Source: Teratosphaeria epicoccoides
Taxonomy: Eukaryota > Ascomycota > Dothideomycetes > Mycosphaerellales > Teratosphaeriaceae
Assembly (NCBI GenBank): GCA_021401465.1
Contig: JADDMT010000041.1
Location: 186,001-250,000 of the forward strand
Reading direction: 5' to 3'
DNA: 64,000 nucleotides
Shown: in pieces, positions 22,285 through 32,559 of the stretch
Numbering within the stretch: the stretch's first letter is position 1
Layout: every line of letters begins with the position of its first letter
The notes under the pieces: generated by a model
The model's input: only the letters and a program-made list of their open reading frames with translations
What the model was told of the DNA's origin: nothing
Database searches by the model: none
Program-made: the position numbers and the translations under genes

Positions 22285-23082
22285 GATGGGATTGGGACGC
22301 TCAGTTTGCAAAGAGCAAAGCGCACGCGCTTGATCTCCGCAAGCTGGCCACGATATGGACCGCAAGATGGTGGGGCGGCTCTTGGTGGAGCGTGACAGGT
22401 TTGACGGCAAAATTCTCACATTGTGTAAATACTGATGCGCGTATACTGGAGCGCGATGGGCATTGCGGTTGGTGGTACGCCAGCGCCTGAGGCATGTCTT
22501 GCTGCATTTTGCATTTGCATGGGCATTGGGTGCTCGCGACAATAGACGTTGTACAAAGTTTAGCAAGCGAAATGTCAAGGTGCTTCTGCTCTAGCCCGGC
22601 GCTCGTGGCTTGATATGCTATTCACGAGTCGATCCTGGAGCTAGCGCATGGGACTGTATCGAGCATGGAAGTGCCAAGGTTCGAGAAGAAGGTGCTTTAC
22701 GCTCGCGCATTAATGAGTAGACAATGCCAGAGAGGAAGGAAGGGGCCTCGCCACCGCGGCTGTACAGGCCAGACAACTACTCAAGTGGCCTGACACAACT
22801 TACCGACGGAAGGAACACCATATTTCTCGTTCGCAGAACTTCACATGCCAAGGAGTCAGGTTTCCAGGGGTCAGCAGACACGTGACAGCTGCCTGCTACA
22901 TGTATTGTCCCGTGCCATTGAGCTGATATTTGTAATTTCTGCTTCAGACTCATATTTCCTGCTTGCTCCCTCAAACAATACTTTCCAACAACCAAAATTC
23001 GCAAACCAGCAACAACTGCTTAGGCCTTCCTTATCATTAAACTGCACTCCACCCACAAACATCCATCACAAAATCACACAAG
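22285..23082. other. Intergenic region with no gene seen
   Basis: 3' flank of striatin and promoter of the first Myb-like gene. The last 100 bases are A/C-rich and contain no ATG in frame with the gene. No feature can be supported. Confidence 0.4.
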
Positions 23083-23588
23083 ATGTCTAATCTTGCTGGT
23101 CAGTACGACTACGATGTCGCCCAAAAGGTGCTCAACGAGACCGACAAGAACCGCTTCCTGTGCTGCTACCTCAACATCAAGGATACCACGGTCGTCGACT
23201 GGGAGAAGGCTGCCAAGGACTTCGGATCCGCGAGCGTCGACTCTTTCAAGAAGATGATTTCTAACGCACTCAAGAAAGTCAAGCACGCGCAGGAGAACGG
23301 CGTTCCGGAGGCTGCCAACTGTTTGAACACAAAGGCTACCCCGAAGAGGGGTGGGAAGGGCAAGCGCAAGGGTGGCGACGAGGATGCGGCTGAGGACGAG
23401 TCACCAACCAAGAGGGCTAAGGCTACGCCAAAGAAAGGCAATGGCAAGAAGAGCGCTGAGACTGTTGAGGAAGGTGATGGTAGGTACTTTGTGACCAGTG
23501 TACTGAGAATTAGATGCTGACTTTGCGGCCAGACAATGAGGATGCCGTCAAGAAGGAGGCTGAAAGCGATGAGGGCGACTTGGCCTAG
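23083..23588 (+). CDS. Small Myb/SANT-like nuclear protein, paralogue 1
   Basis: Exons 23083-23479 and 23533-23588 give 150 residues. An N-terminal Myb/SANT-like helical unit (about residues 22-70) has FLCCYLNIKDTTVVDWEKAA and FKKMISNALKKVK. A Lys-rich, probably disordered tail follows, with PTKRAKATPKK and an acidic end. The 53-nt intron (GTAGGT donor, CTGAC branch, CAG acceptor) lies in the tail, unlike its three neighbours, whose introns are inside the head domain. Genes at 24.2, 25.4 and 26.4 kb share the layout of Myb-like head, basic patch and acidic tail. DNA or chromatin binding is inferred from this layout. Small proteins of this kind are frequent in Dothideomycetes, but I cannot assign a named gene. 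Confidence 0.82.
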
Positions 23589-23699
23589 GTGTGACCGCCG
23601 AGTTTACGCATGCTTCGGGAGCGATTGGGAAGCATGAGACATGATTGGCGGCGATGTTTGACATGGCGATGGTGATTTGTCAACATGAGCATTAACACG

Positions 23700-23945
23700 A
23701 CAGCGACTCCGTGCAACATCTGTCGACTGGACAGTATACGATCCTTGCGTCAATACAGATTGACTCGTATTGTGCGCGGCAGTATCAGGGAGAATATTCT
23801 GCTTGACACTGGCAGCAATATGAATTGAGTTTGACTGCTGATGTGCTTGCTTAGCCAAGGGCCAAGAGATCCAGTCTGATGTGCTCCAGTGCAATGTCAC
23901 AGGCATCTTTGTGCAGATCAAATTGACTTCGAGTGTGGATCCACT
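23700..23945. repeat. TTGAC-rich island between Myb-like genes
   Basis: Contains GTCGACTGGAC, GCGTCAATACAGATTGACTC, CTTGACACTGG, TTTGACTG and ATTGACTTCG. It separates paralogues 1 and 2 and is similar in words, though not alignable as a copy, to the islands at 25.0 and 25.9 kb. Confidence 0.5.
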
Positions 23946-24057
23946 GTAAGGTTTTCACATGCTGCAAGTTCACTTGCATGTGATTTTCTGCTGCCTGACA
24001 CAATGCTTTTGGTTTTCCATTCTCTTCTTCATTCTGGCATCGGGAGACAATCGCCTA

Positions 24058-24112
24058 CATACACACACGCACGCACGCACACACATACACACACGCACAC
24101 ACCCAAGCACAC
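24058..24112 (+). repeat. (AC)n-type microsatellite
   Basis: Imperfect ACACAC/ACGCAC dinucleotide array of about 55 bases just upstream of the first recognisable exon of the second Myb-like gene. It sits in the inferred 5' intron or leader, and expansion here may explain why the start of that gene is hard to place. Confidence 0.8.
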
Positions 24113-24151
24113 TCACAAGCCCACAGACAAGCACAAGCAGACGCTCTACAG

Positions 24152-24585
24152 CGCAAAATTGCTGACTCGAACAAAAAGGAGATCAACTTCACTGCCGCCG
24201 AGACCAAATTCCTCACCACCGTTATCAAGAACCTGGAGGGCAACATCAATGTACTTATGCTTGTGACCATTTCTCAACGTCTACTGACATGCATTAGGCC
24301 GATTTCAACGCCGTCGCCGCCGAGACTGGCTACAAGGATGCCAATGTGGCAAGGATCCGCTGGAATGAGATTCGCCGCAAGAAGATCCTCGGAGGCGAAG
24401 GCAGCGACGCCACTCCAAAGAAACGCAAGGCTAAGGCCGTGGAGGAGGAGGAGGACGGAGAGACTCCCAAGAAGCGGGGCAAGAACGGCAAGGCTCGGAA
24501 GGAGGCGGATGCTGATGGGGCTAACAAGGAGGAAGTCAGTGGCGAGAAGGGCGTGAAGGAGGAGGCTGTCAATGAGTTTGATTGA
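24152..24585 (+). CDS. Small Myb/SANT-like nuclear protein, paralogue 2 (5' end unresolved)
   Basis: Recognisable exons are 24152-24250 and 24298-24585. The first follows a CTCTACAG acceptor and encodes AAETKFLTTVIKNLEGNIN. The second continues ADFNAVAAETGYKDANVARI and RWNEIRRKK, then a tail with PKKRKAK and acidic/Lys runs. The 47-nt intron (GTACTT, CTGAC, TTAG) is at the same place and phase as the first introns of paralogues 3 and 4. The upstream frame stays open to 23999 but holds no ATG, so a 5' exon is needed. ATG at 23959 with a weak GTGATT donor would fit in phase, but I do not trust it. The gene could also be a 5'-damaged copy. Confidence 0.65.
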
Positions 24586-24939
24586 GATTTCGGGACTCTA
24601 GTCGTGGCGCGGTACATGGCAGGAGTTGCGGTTGTACTCTACGGTTCGAGGTTCCCGAAGGGAGGAGGAAGTGAGACTAAGAAAGGATTCATGCCATTGG
24701 CTGCTCAGGCTTTGGGCAAACCGAAACGTACATAAGACTGATTTATGGTTGCGAGTGACAGTGCCGCCTCCATGACTTGCTGATCGACATTGCGTCGACT
24801 GGAAGAGAGTTGCTACTCGCATCCATCGATCCAAACTCGATTAGTGGAAGCATTTTCTTATTCGATGTCGTGATCGCGTGAACCAGTGCCTTCACGGTGA
24901 TGACGGTCTTGAATGACAAGGATTCCAATGGACTACGAT

Positions 24940-25040
24940 CAACCAACCGGTCAACTGGTCGACAAGAAGAGTCAACACTTGACGCCGGTATATCGCAAGA
25001 GTCAGCACTTGACGATTGAATGATAACATCAAGCAGTCAG
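24940..25040. repeat. TTGAC/GTCAA-rich island with an imperfect direct repeat
   Basis: Two imperfect copies of AAGAGTCAACACTTGACG-like sequence (second copy AAGAGTCAGCACTTGACG) lie about 32 bases apart, beside GGTCAACTGGTCGAC. They sit in the gap between paralogues 2 and 3, which converge here. Confidence 0.6.
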
Positions 25041-25198
25041 TGATTCTGACTTTGTTGGGTCACTAAAATCCAGGAGCTATCTCAACCTCCCCGCCACAAA
25101 CGTATCATCTCTCAGTTCTCCACTGCGCCCTCCTCTGAGTATGTCTGAGAAGACCTCCGCGACAGCACCAGCCGTAATTTGCCATGAGAGACAGCCAC

Positions 25199-25625
25199 TC
25201 ACTTGATCTCCTGGTCCTTGACCTCAGTCTCCTCGGCATCATCAGCCTGAGCCTCCTCCTCATACACCTTGCGCTTCTTGTTCGAGGTCTTCTTAGGAGC
25301 TGCTTTCTTCTTGGTAGTCTTGTCGGCTTCGCCGTCCGCGTCACCGGTGCCGGCGTCACGGTCACCCTCGTTGATTGTGCCGAACTTGTCCTTCATGCGG
25401 CGGTACTTGATCGAGCTTGGATGTAGGTCAGCGGCAGCTTGCGGCGGACAATGAGGAGTACAATTACGCGGCGCCTTTGGTGGTACCGCAAGCGTCTGCG
25501 ACGGCGGTCCAGTTCACCTAGATCGGGTAAGTTTTGAGCATGAGTGTTCCTATGTGTCAACAAACCGTGCCATTATTGGAGTTCTCAATGCAGCAGAAGA
25601 GGAACTGCTCGTTCGAAATTGCCAT
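25199..25625 (-). CDS. Small Myb/SANT-like nuclear protein, paralogue 3
   Basis: Exons are 25566-25625, 25468-25517 and 25199-25415 on the minus strand, giving 108 residues. Spliced, it starts MAISNEQFLFCCIENSNNGT. It continues VNWTAVADACGTTKGAA and SIKYRRMKDKF, a compact three-helix Myb/SANT-like unit of about 50 residues. The tail is Lys-rich with KKRKVYEEE, a close match to the classic monopartite nuclear localisation core, then acidic. Introns are 48 and 52 nt; the second has a CTGAC branch, the first has no clear one. Both intron positions coincide with those of paralogue 4, strong evidence of common descent although the strand is inverted. It is nuclear by inference and has no enzyme motif. 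Confidence 0.82.
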
Positions 25626-25844
25626 GTTTCGATAGTGGATTGCGTGCTGGTAGGGTAGTAGGATTCTGTGTACAGGACGAAAGACGCCAAAGTTGAAGGT
25701 GATGCGGTGGATGTAGGAGAGAAGGATGTGGTCGAAAGTGGATAGAAGAAGTAGCCATCATAGGTGTATCAGAACTTCACTTGCCTACTGCGAAGATCAC
25801 ATGCAGGCTCCGGAAACCTGGACCAGCCTGTGATGGTTGATATC

Positions 25845-26060
25845 AGTCTGACAGTGGATCCATCAGTCGACCAACCGGTTCATTGACTGGTTGATATGGT
25901 CGACGGCTTGTCGACACGAGTCACTGCTTTCGAGTGCGAGTTGACTTCGAACTGGTACCGTTGGCGGTCCGATGATGCTGTTGACGGCTCGATGGTCGAT
26001 ACAACCAAGCAGGTATTGACACTTCTTGACGATCGGAGCACTCGATGAGTGACTGGTCGC
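25845..26060. repeat. TTGAC/GTCGAC-rich island
   Basis: Densest island of the window: five TTGAC words and three GTCGAC palindromes in about 210 bases, plus repeated GACTGGTTGATA and GTTGATATC. It lies between the divergent starts of paralogues 3 and 4, so it could be promoter sequence for both. Confidence 0.55.
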
Positions 26061-26206
26061 ATTACTGATATCAGATCACACGTCACCAGTCTTTCGCAAT
26101 AGATCAGTACCTTTCGCCTCACTTTACCACAACTTTCCTCTCTTCGAAAGACCCCATTCCGCTATAACTGATCTCAACAGTCCAGCAACACTCCATCATC
26201 TCAAAC

Positions 26207-26665
26207 ATGGCCGGGGGTGGCAACACGTGCAAGGTGGGCGAGGCCCAATTTCTCCTGATCGTGGCCGCCATAATGGGAGGCAGCCTTACCGTGAGTAGTC
26301 GAAGCACATGAACGCTACCGCAGCTGAGAGTTTCAGGGCGAACAATGGGACGAAGTCGCCAAGGAGTGTGGCATGAACAAAGGAAACACAGCGTCAGTGG
26401 ATTGACCGATCCGCGTGTATGGCAAGCTAACACGGCCATTAGCTACTGCAGATTCAACAACATGAAGAAAAAATATTTTAGGAAGAAGGAACCAAACGCC
26501 AACACTGGCAGTACCGACGTCGATGTCACCCCCTCGAAATTCAGCTCGAAGAAGCGCAAGGTACCTGATGAGGGTGACGACGAGGATGGAGATGCTGCCA
26601 AGAAAGTCAAATCTCAAGCCGTGGAGTCTGCAGACATATTTGACGGCTCCGATGACTTCGATTAA
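26207..26665 (+). CDS. Small Myb/SANT-like nuclear protein, paralogue 4
   Basis: Exons 26207-26290, 26337-26392 and 26443-26665 give 120 residues. The head reads EAQFLLIVAAIMGGSLT, GEQWDEVAKECGMNKGNTA and YCRFNNMKKKYFRK. It aligns with paralogue 3 without gaps after splicing, including both intron positions and phases (0 and 2). The tail holds KKRKVPDEGDDEDGD and ends acidic (DGSDDFD). Introns are only 46 and 50 nt, with GTGAGT and GTCAGT donors and a CTAAC branch in the second. Head-to-head placement with paralogue 3 (581 bp between starts) suggests joint control. The DNA-binding role is inferred from the fold-like pattern only. Confidence 0.82.
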
Positions 26666-29081
26666 TCCCGTTGACGGCGTTGATGGCTCGAGACGGCGTC
26701 GATAGCATCGATCGCGTTGGTGGCGTTGGTGGCATTGGTTCTGTTGACGGCGGAGATGCGCCTCGCCTCCCGTCTCCCTACCTCCCTTTACCACAAACAC
26801 AACACAAACACAACCGACACCCCCTACCCGTACGACTAGCACCAAAAGCGCCTCGTCGACGCTTCGGGGCGGTGAGGACAATATGGTTTCGAGTTCTAAA
26901 GACAGCGGAGAGCTAGATAGAGAGTAGTCAGTAAAATACTGGGTTCACGTGCCTACTCTGCAGCTCGCGCTGTCGAAGCTCTTTGAAATTCGTGTTGCTG
27001 AACACCGGCGTGTTGTCTGTCGTTGATGTCAATGTCGATGCTGTTTGTATGGTACGCATCTGCTAGTTGTGGACCTTGAAATGTTTGACACAACCCCAGA
27101 AGTCCCGACAAAACAGCCAACACCACAATCGTCAGGTTGAGGGACCGTGTCATGAGCGACATGGTTTGGTAAACGAGGAATGGGGACCAGGATACATCCG
27201 GGACCACATGCCCGCGCCCTCCGCCATACGCGGACGTTGATGGCTCTCAGGGCGTGTTTTGCCGTTTATGATGTCGAAGGGGATGAGGACTTTACCACGG
27301 GCGATGATGGCTTTGACGGCATTGATAGTGTCGACGACGTTCAAGATCATCATGCGCCCTCAATGCGCATGCCCAAATTGTTGCCGTCGATTCTTGAGCG
27401 CAAGGTGGCGTGCCACATCACTTCCTGTCATTCGTACTGAGGATTTCGCGCTGGACCACAGACCGTGAGCAGTATGACCCCAATGTTGCTTGCCTGCGAG
27501 GTGTGTACTTCATCGCGGCCCTTGTCGATGCCGAGGATGACTCTTGAGAATCCCAACAAGTGGAAACCTACGATTTGGCTTTGTCGTGCTTCAACTGGCT
27601 TGATTTCGGGTAGGGTGCTAGTAGAAGCACGCACCTTACGTCTCTGCCTGGTCGTCAACTGCGTCAACCTCGATCAGAGACCGAGTTCCGCCTTCATGCT
27701 GCAATCTACTATATGGCTTCGTGACTTTTGGTTATGATCTCGCATGTAGCTACGCATTTACTTCGTCGCCACCCTCGTAGGCTTGCATCAGAAGGGAACC
27801 AGTTGTGAGTACCTGTTCCTGTGCTTGTACTGCACGTCAGTCATATGTTACGACAAGACACTGATCCGGATTTGAAGCGCTGGACCGCATCTGAGCCACT
27901 CCTTCCGGCAATTCGCCGCACGCCAGGACTCCTTTCCATTGACCATCATCAGTCAAGCGATGACCAAAGTCCGATGTAGGTATCGTGGGCTTCGCATTGG
28001 CCGATCGAGCGTGCTGTGGAGCAGCAACGTGCACAGCAAACCATACCAAGAGTTGCCAGTACCAAGGGTGCGGACTGCGTGGGGCTCCAAACATGTACAT
28101 ATGTGTCTACGGTCGCGCTTCCGACCCCAATGCTCGTGCAGGCCAGATCAGGACTCATTGATCACTTGTGAATGACGCGTCAATGCATAAGCGGTCTTGG
28201 TGCGGCTCTAGATGTCGACATTGCGTTCCAAAAATCCAGATACCGAGATGCAAAGCAAGGTAGATACATGTACGATACACGTTATTGGGTCTCAGGTCGC
28301 GGCAAGATGTGATCTGCGCGTTCAGACTCGTCCGTGGCTTCAAGCATCGCTACTTAGGTACATTTGCTCCATCCGTGTGGAGCGCATGCATTCCGCGCAG
28401 ATTCCACCCTTTCGAAGGGCTCCATGAAGCATCGGTGATCGGGAAACGCGTGATGTTTAACCGGTCAAGTGGCGCAATTAGCGCGCGTTTCGGCAGGGAA
28501 GACTTGTTCACCAATCACGACCCCACCACCATCCCACGGCTCGCGTTCCTTGCGTGGCAGAGTCCAGGTGTCGCTCCATCTGCTCACCATTCTTGTTACT
28601 GTCTTCTTCTTCTTCTTTTCTTCTGCCATTTGACTCAGCATCAGGTATCGCTGCAGGACGTCAAGTGCCGGCCCACTGAGAATCATTACACATGGTGCCA
28701 CATCATTATTGACGCAGGTACGCATGATCTGCGTTTGGAGGCGCCGGACGCTGGGGCCACTGGCTGTCCCACCACAACCTGCCCGAGCCCACGCTCGCTA
28801 TATCGCAGCGTTCCCATGCGTATATGGACAAGCACTGATCTCAGAGCGAATGCAGGAAGCTCATCCTCTCCAGTATCAAGGCCAGCGAACCTCGAGAAAT
28901 CAGGGAACCGGCATAGCCTTGGCGACTCAGGCGGCAGCCGGATCAGCCTCGAGCACCACCACCCTCGAAACAATCTTGGCAGACACAGACTGCATTTCCG
29001 CACAGGCGGCGACAACAGCCTTGATAAAGGACGCGTCGCAGTCAGGTCGTGGCGCTCTCGCCACCCTCATATCACCGCCGC
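26666..29081. other. Long region without a supportable gene
   Basis: The first 100 bases repeat GGCGTTGRTGG-type nonamers (Gly/Val/Asp-coding low complexity). A minus-strand frame near 26953-27162 is hydrophobic at its start (NLTIVVLAVLSGLLGLC) but too short to trust. A 300-codon plus frame at 28285-29187 lacks an ATG start and covers what is probably the promoter and 5' leader of the forkhead gene. Confidence 0.35.
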
Positions 29082-31529
29082 ATGGCCGCCCACCGACGTC
29101 CACCTCCTCCCATGCACGTGTACCGTGACGCGTCCTATGTCGAGTACCCGAACGGCAATGTCGAGGAGCAGTTGCTCAATGCGCTGAGACCCCTCAGTAG
29201 CGCGTCGAATCCGCAAAACGTAAAGCTCAGGCCAAAGACATCAGCTCCGAGTAGCTCGTCGCCCTCGAAAATCGACAGCTCTCCCATGCGACCCTTGAGC
29301 TCGCACAACCTCGTAGATATCAAGATACCTCCGCCTTCGCAACCAAACCACGTTGCCGGGGCATCACCAACCAAGAACTCGAATACTTTACCTCCACACC
29401 CAGATTCAGAGAAGCTACACCTTGGACACTTTCCGACCACTCAAGCTCGGCCAATGGGCAAGGAGAACCTGTACGATGTTTCTGGATTCGCGCCCCTCCC
29501 GCCAATGTCATATGAGCAGCCGGACTATGGATACAAAGCGCCAGCGAAGCGTACGTTGATGGATGTGGGCCCACTCAAGGATCGTACAAATATCAACGTG
29601 AAGAAGCAAAAGCTGGACAAGGATGAGCCCTTCGATCTGCCAGACCCCAATGCAATGCCAGCAGTCAGTGATGATGGATCAAAGCCACGAGAAAGCTATG
29701 CTGAGCTCATTGGCATGGCCATCTTGCGCGCACCTAATCGTCGTCTCACTCTGGCGCAAATCTACAAGTGGATCGCAGACAACTTCTCGTACTACAAAAG
29801 CAATGAAGGCGGCTGGCAAAATAGCATCCGCCACAACCTGAGTCTCAACAAGAATTTCATCAAGCAGGAGAGGCCGAAAGACGATCCAGGTAAAGGCAAC
29901 TATTGGACAATCAAGCCAGGCGAAGAGCGGCCCTACCTTATGGGCAAGAGAAATCCAATTCGCCGCATCACCAATTCGGACGGCTCGCAGTACATCAGCG
30001 GTATGCCACAAGACATAAGTGCAGCCTTTGGTTCGCAAGCACCATCTGTCAGCCACTTCACACTCGCGCCGAACCCAATCAAGAAGGTTGAGAATAAGAG
30101 TATTGATTCTGCGAAATTCCCGGATGCTCAAGACCTTGCTTCAGATGCCACGATCCCGGCTTCCGATCCAGCCCTACAGGAGGAAGAAGAGAAGGAAGAC
30201 GCCGATGCTGCTGCAATGCCTCCGCCACCGGTTCACTTCCGGTCGTCGCCGCCACCCCCTGCGGTTGTGCCAGAGCCGCTTGAGGCTCTTGATAGCATGG
30301 AGCTTCATGCTGATCTTGGCTCTTCGCCTCCGACCGTGCCACATCCTCCAACAGAGCGCAAGGCCACGCCGCCAGCTGGGCCGCGTCCGCCCTCTACCAG
30401 AGGCTCTGGCAACGGTGGCCGCAAACTTGCGGGACTGAATGATAGTGGCTACTATTCATCAATCGAGTCTTCTGCAGTGCGTGGCGCAGCGCATCAGCTG
30501 ACCTCAGATGCTGATCAGAGTCGTCAACGGCGTATGAAGAAAGGCCGTGCTGAGGCTGAGATTGCCCGACTTCGCAGCTCGTCGTTCGATAGCCCAAGCA
30601 AGGATAGCGGGCACGTCAAGGCACCAACATCACACTTCTCGTCCTCACCTTTGAAAGAGGGGAACCCCTTGACACCGGCTGTCATATTCAAGAGGCCGGC
30701 CAGACCTCTTCCATCCGAGTCGCCAAACACCAACCTGCGGGACCATCGCAATCGCATGAGGGCGCTGCTTGGCTCTCCGGCCAAGAATCTCAGCCCAATG
30801 CCAGAGGCGAACTCGTGGAGTCCCGCTTTCAACCTCGTCGAGGACATCACTGTTGGCCTGACCCCCTACAAATCAGCCTTTGCCAACAGTAAGACGCCAT
30901 GGAAGAGCTATGACAATACTCCAGGCCAAAGCAATCTTTTCAATGCTGCTTTTGACATTTTCATTGACGCGCGAGAGGAAGACATGACGGCTCGCGGGTC
31001 GCCTGAGAAGCGCTCGACTGTATGTCCTTCGCTTGTTCGTGCGACGACGAGCACCGGCATTCTAGCCGACATTACTGGGTCTTCGAAGAGCAACAATGTT
31101 ACTCTTGCTCCGCCGAGTCACGAGAGTCCTTTCTCATTCTCGCCATTTCTGACGACATCCGGGCACTTCCGCTCGCCAGCGAAGCTTGGGTCCCCGCTTA
31201 AGCAGAGCCACAAGCCACCAGTATCATCTATGTCAAGAGATTTTCGAAACTTCAGCTGGCTCGAGAGTGATACTGAGAACCTGCAGCCACAGCAACAGAG
31301 CGTCAGCGCGGATGTGGGCGATTTATTCGGTGTTGAGCTGCCTAGTGATGGCAGCGAAGAAGCCATTGACCTCTTTCAGGACTTTGGCAAGATCGGACAG
31401 CAAGCACCGGCGATGATGCCCACTGCTGATCGGTCAACGGGCTCGCCTGTCAAGCGCAGCTCCAACATGGGCCCACCCGCAAGGCCTGTGAGGCCGGGCT
31501 TGGGGAGGTCGAGCACGAGCAGGTGGTAG
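29082..31529 (+). CDS. Forkhead-domain transcription factor
   Basis: Nuclear winged-helix regulator of the Fkh1/2-Sep1 type, which in yeasts controls mitotic and septation genes. The 815-residue single exon starts at the ATG at 29082; the frame is open slightly upstream but only from a GTG. The forkhead domain lies at about residues 199-290, with SYAELIGMAILRAPNRRLTL, IYKWIADNFSYYK, GWQNSIRHNLSLNKNFIK and GNYWTIKPGEE. Both flanks are Ser/Pro-rich with many SP/TP sites, as expected of a CDK target. A KRTLMDVGPLKDRTNIN block lies ahead of the domain. No FHA domain is obvious. The exact orthologue (Fkh2 or Sep1) is uncertain, so no symbol is given. Confidence 0.92.
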   Translation: MAAHRRPPPPMHVYRDASYVEYPNGNVEEQLLNALRPLSSASNPQNVKLRPKTSAPSSSSPSKIDSSPMRPLSSHNLVDIKIPPPSQPNHVAGASPTKNSNTLPPHPDSEKLHLGHFPTTQARPMGKENLYDVSGFAPLPPMSYEQPDYGYKAPAKRTLMDVGPLKDRTNINVKKQKLDKDEPFDLPDPNAMPAVSDDGSKPRESYAELIGMAILRAPNRRLTLAQIYKWIADNFSYYKSNEGGWQNSIRHNLSLNKNFIKQERPKDDPGKGNYWTIKPGEERPYLMGKRNPIRRITNSDGSQYISGMPQDISAAFGSQAPSVSHFTLAPNPIKKVENKSIDSAKFPDAQDLASDATIPASDPALQEEEEKEDADAAAMPPPPVHFRSSPPPPAVVPEPLEALDSMELHADLGSSPPTVPHPPTERKATPPAGPRPPSTRGSGNGGRKLAGLNDSGYYSSIESSAVRGAAHQLTSDADQSRQRRMKKGRAEAEIARLRSSSFDSPSKDSGHVKAPTSHFSSSPLKEGNPLTPAVIFKRPARPLPSESPNTNLRDHRNRMRALLGSPAKNLSPMPEANSWSPAFNLVEDITVGLTPYKSAFANSKTPWKSYDNTPGQSNLFNAAFDIFIDAREEDMTARGSPEKRSTVCPSLVRATTSTGILADITGSSKSNNVTLAPPSHESPFSFSPFLTTSGHFRSPAKLGSPLKQSHKPPVSSMSRDFRNFSWLESDTENLQPQQQSVSADVGDLFGVELPSDGSEEAIDLFQDFGKIGQQAPAMMPTADRSTGSPVKRSSNMGPPARPVRPGLGRSSTSRW

Positions 31530-32559
31530 AAGCGCCCTCACAGGCAGACTTCTCAACATTCAGTGAAGCTATGAGTGGCGGACTGACAAACGCAGTCAGA
31601 ATTACTGATCTTTCTTTCTTCGACGCTCCTCGTAAGTCAGTCTTGATCTTTCGATCAGCCTGACCGTGAGAGCGATGACGGTGATGGCGACATGAGCCCT
31701 TGACGTGTCCCTCACCCTGTCAATCTGATTGAACTTTTAGGAGGACTGCTCGCAGGTCTCACAATGCGATTAGGGCAAAAGGATGACACCATTGGGGCAA
31801 AAGAATGAAAAAGAGATGATTGACGAGGGCATGAAGGCTTTTACGACGGGCCGATCGATTCAGCCGACAGGCAGACCTGCTTTGGAGCTTGCGACTGACT
31901 GAATGAGGTATACTCTGGACGCGAGTCGGAGTTGGGTTGGCGGATGCGCTGCTTGTCGCGTGCGAAGTTTGGACACAGGATGTTTAACGTGATTGCTCGA
32001 GGGTTGCCGAGCTTGTTCTTGACGATATTGATGCGATTACGGCCTTGTTTGATGGGAGCTTGACCTCTGGCGGGTGCTACTTTAAGCCCCACTTTATGGA
32101 CATCTTAGTTAGCAGAACGTAATGATGAACGGCAATCGGTCTTTACAGTGTGAGAGTATCATGTCTGGATTAATCTTCTCTATAGTCAGTGGAGATATTG
32201 TGCTTGCTTAAGGTATCTAGCCTCCACCATCTCTCATCGTAGGAGAAGGTCCAGACCCTCGAAACAAAGACATTGCTCAGATCAGTCGACTGACTTCGCC
32301 GCCCATTGTTGACTCGTTCTGTCTTCTGACAGTTGAGAGGTGCCAGGTCGGATTTATAAATCCATCAGGCAGAGATTTTGTGGTCACGTATGCAGTGCAT
32401 TTCGTAGCGTGGGAGCTCAGGTTTCGTCAGACGTCATCACACACAACCTGAGGTTTGTTGTGCTCTTGCACTTCTTCGATACATACATGTACATGTAACT
32501 GCCTATGTCATCGATATTTGAGCTCTATTGCGGCGATACTGCCAGCTGAGGATTGTCAC
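31530..32559. other. Intergenic region with no gene seen
   Basis: About 1 kb between two plus-strand genes. It holds scattered TTGAC words (31.8 kb and 32.28-32.34 kb, the latter with AGTCGACTGAC and GTTGACTC). Small frames show no family signal. Confidence 0.4.

Noticed and set aside
24641..24662. GGTTCGAGGTTCC as a tRNA T-loop
   Set aside because: No matching acceptor, D-arm or anticodon arm nearby; no tRNA gene seen anywhere in the window.
26671..26916. Gly/Val/Asp-rich frame after Myb-like paralogue 4
   Set aside because: Encoded by GGCGTTGGT-type low-complexity repeats rather than a conserved protein.
26953..27162. Small hydrophobic minus-strand frame (NLTIVVLAVLSGLLGLC)
   Set aside because: Too short, no homologue recognised, and no splice partner found; only noted.
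28285..29187. 300-codon plus-strand frame upstream of the forkhead gene
   Set aside because: Starts without ATG and overlaps the forkhead start; composition fits 5' leader and promoter.
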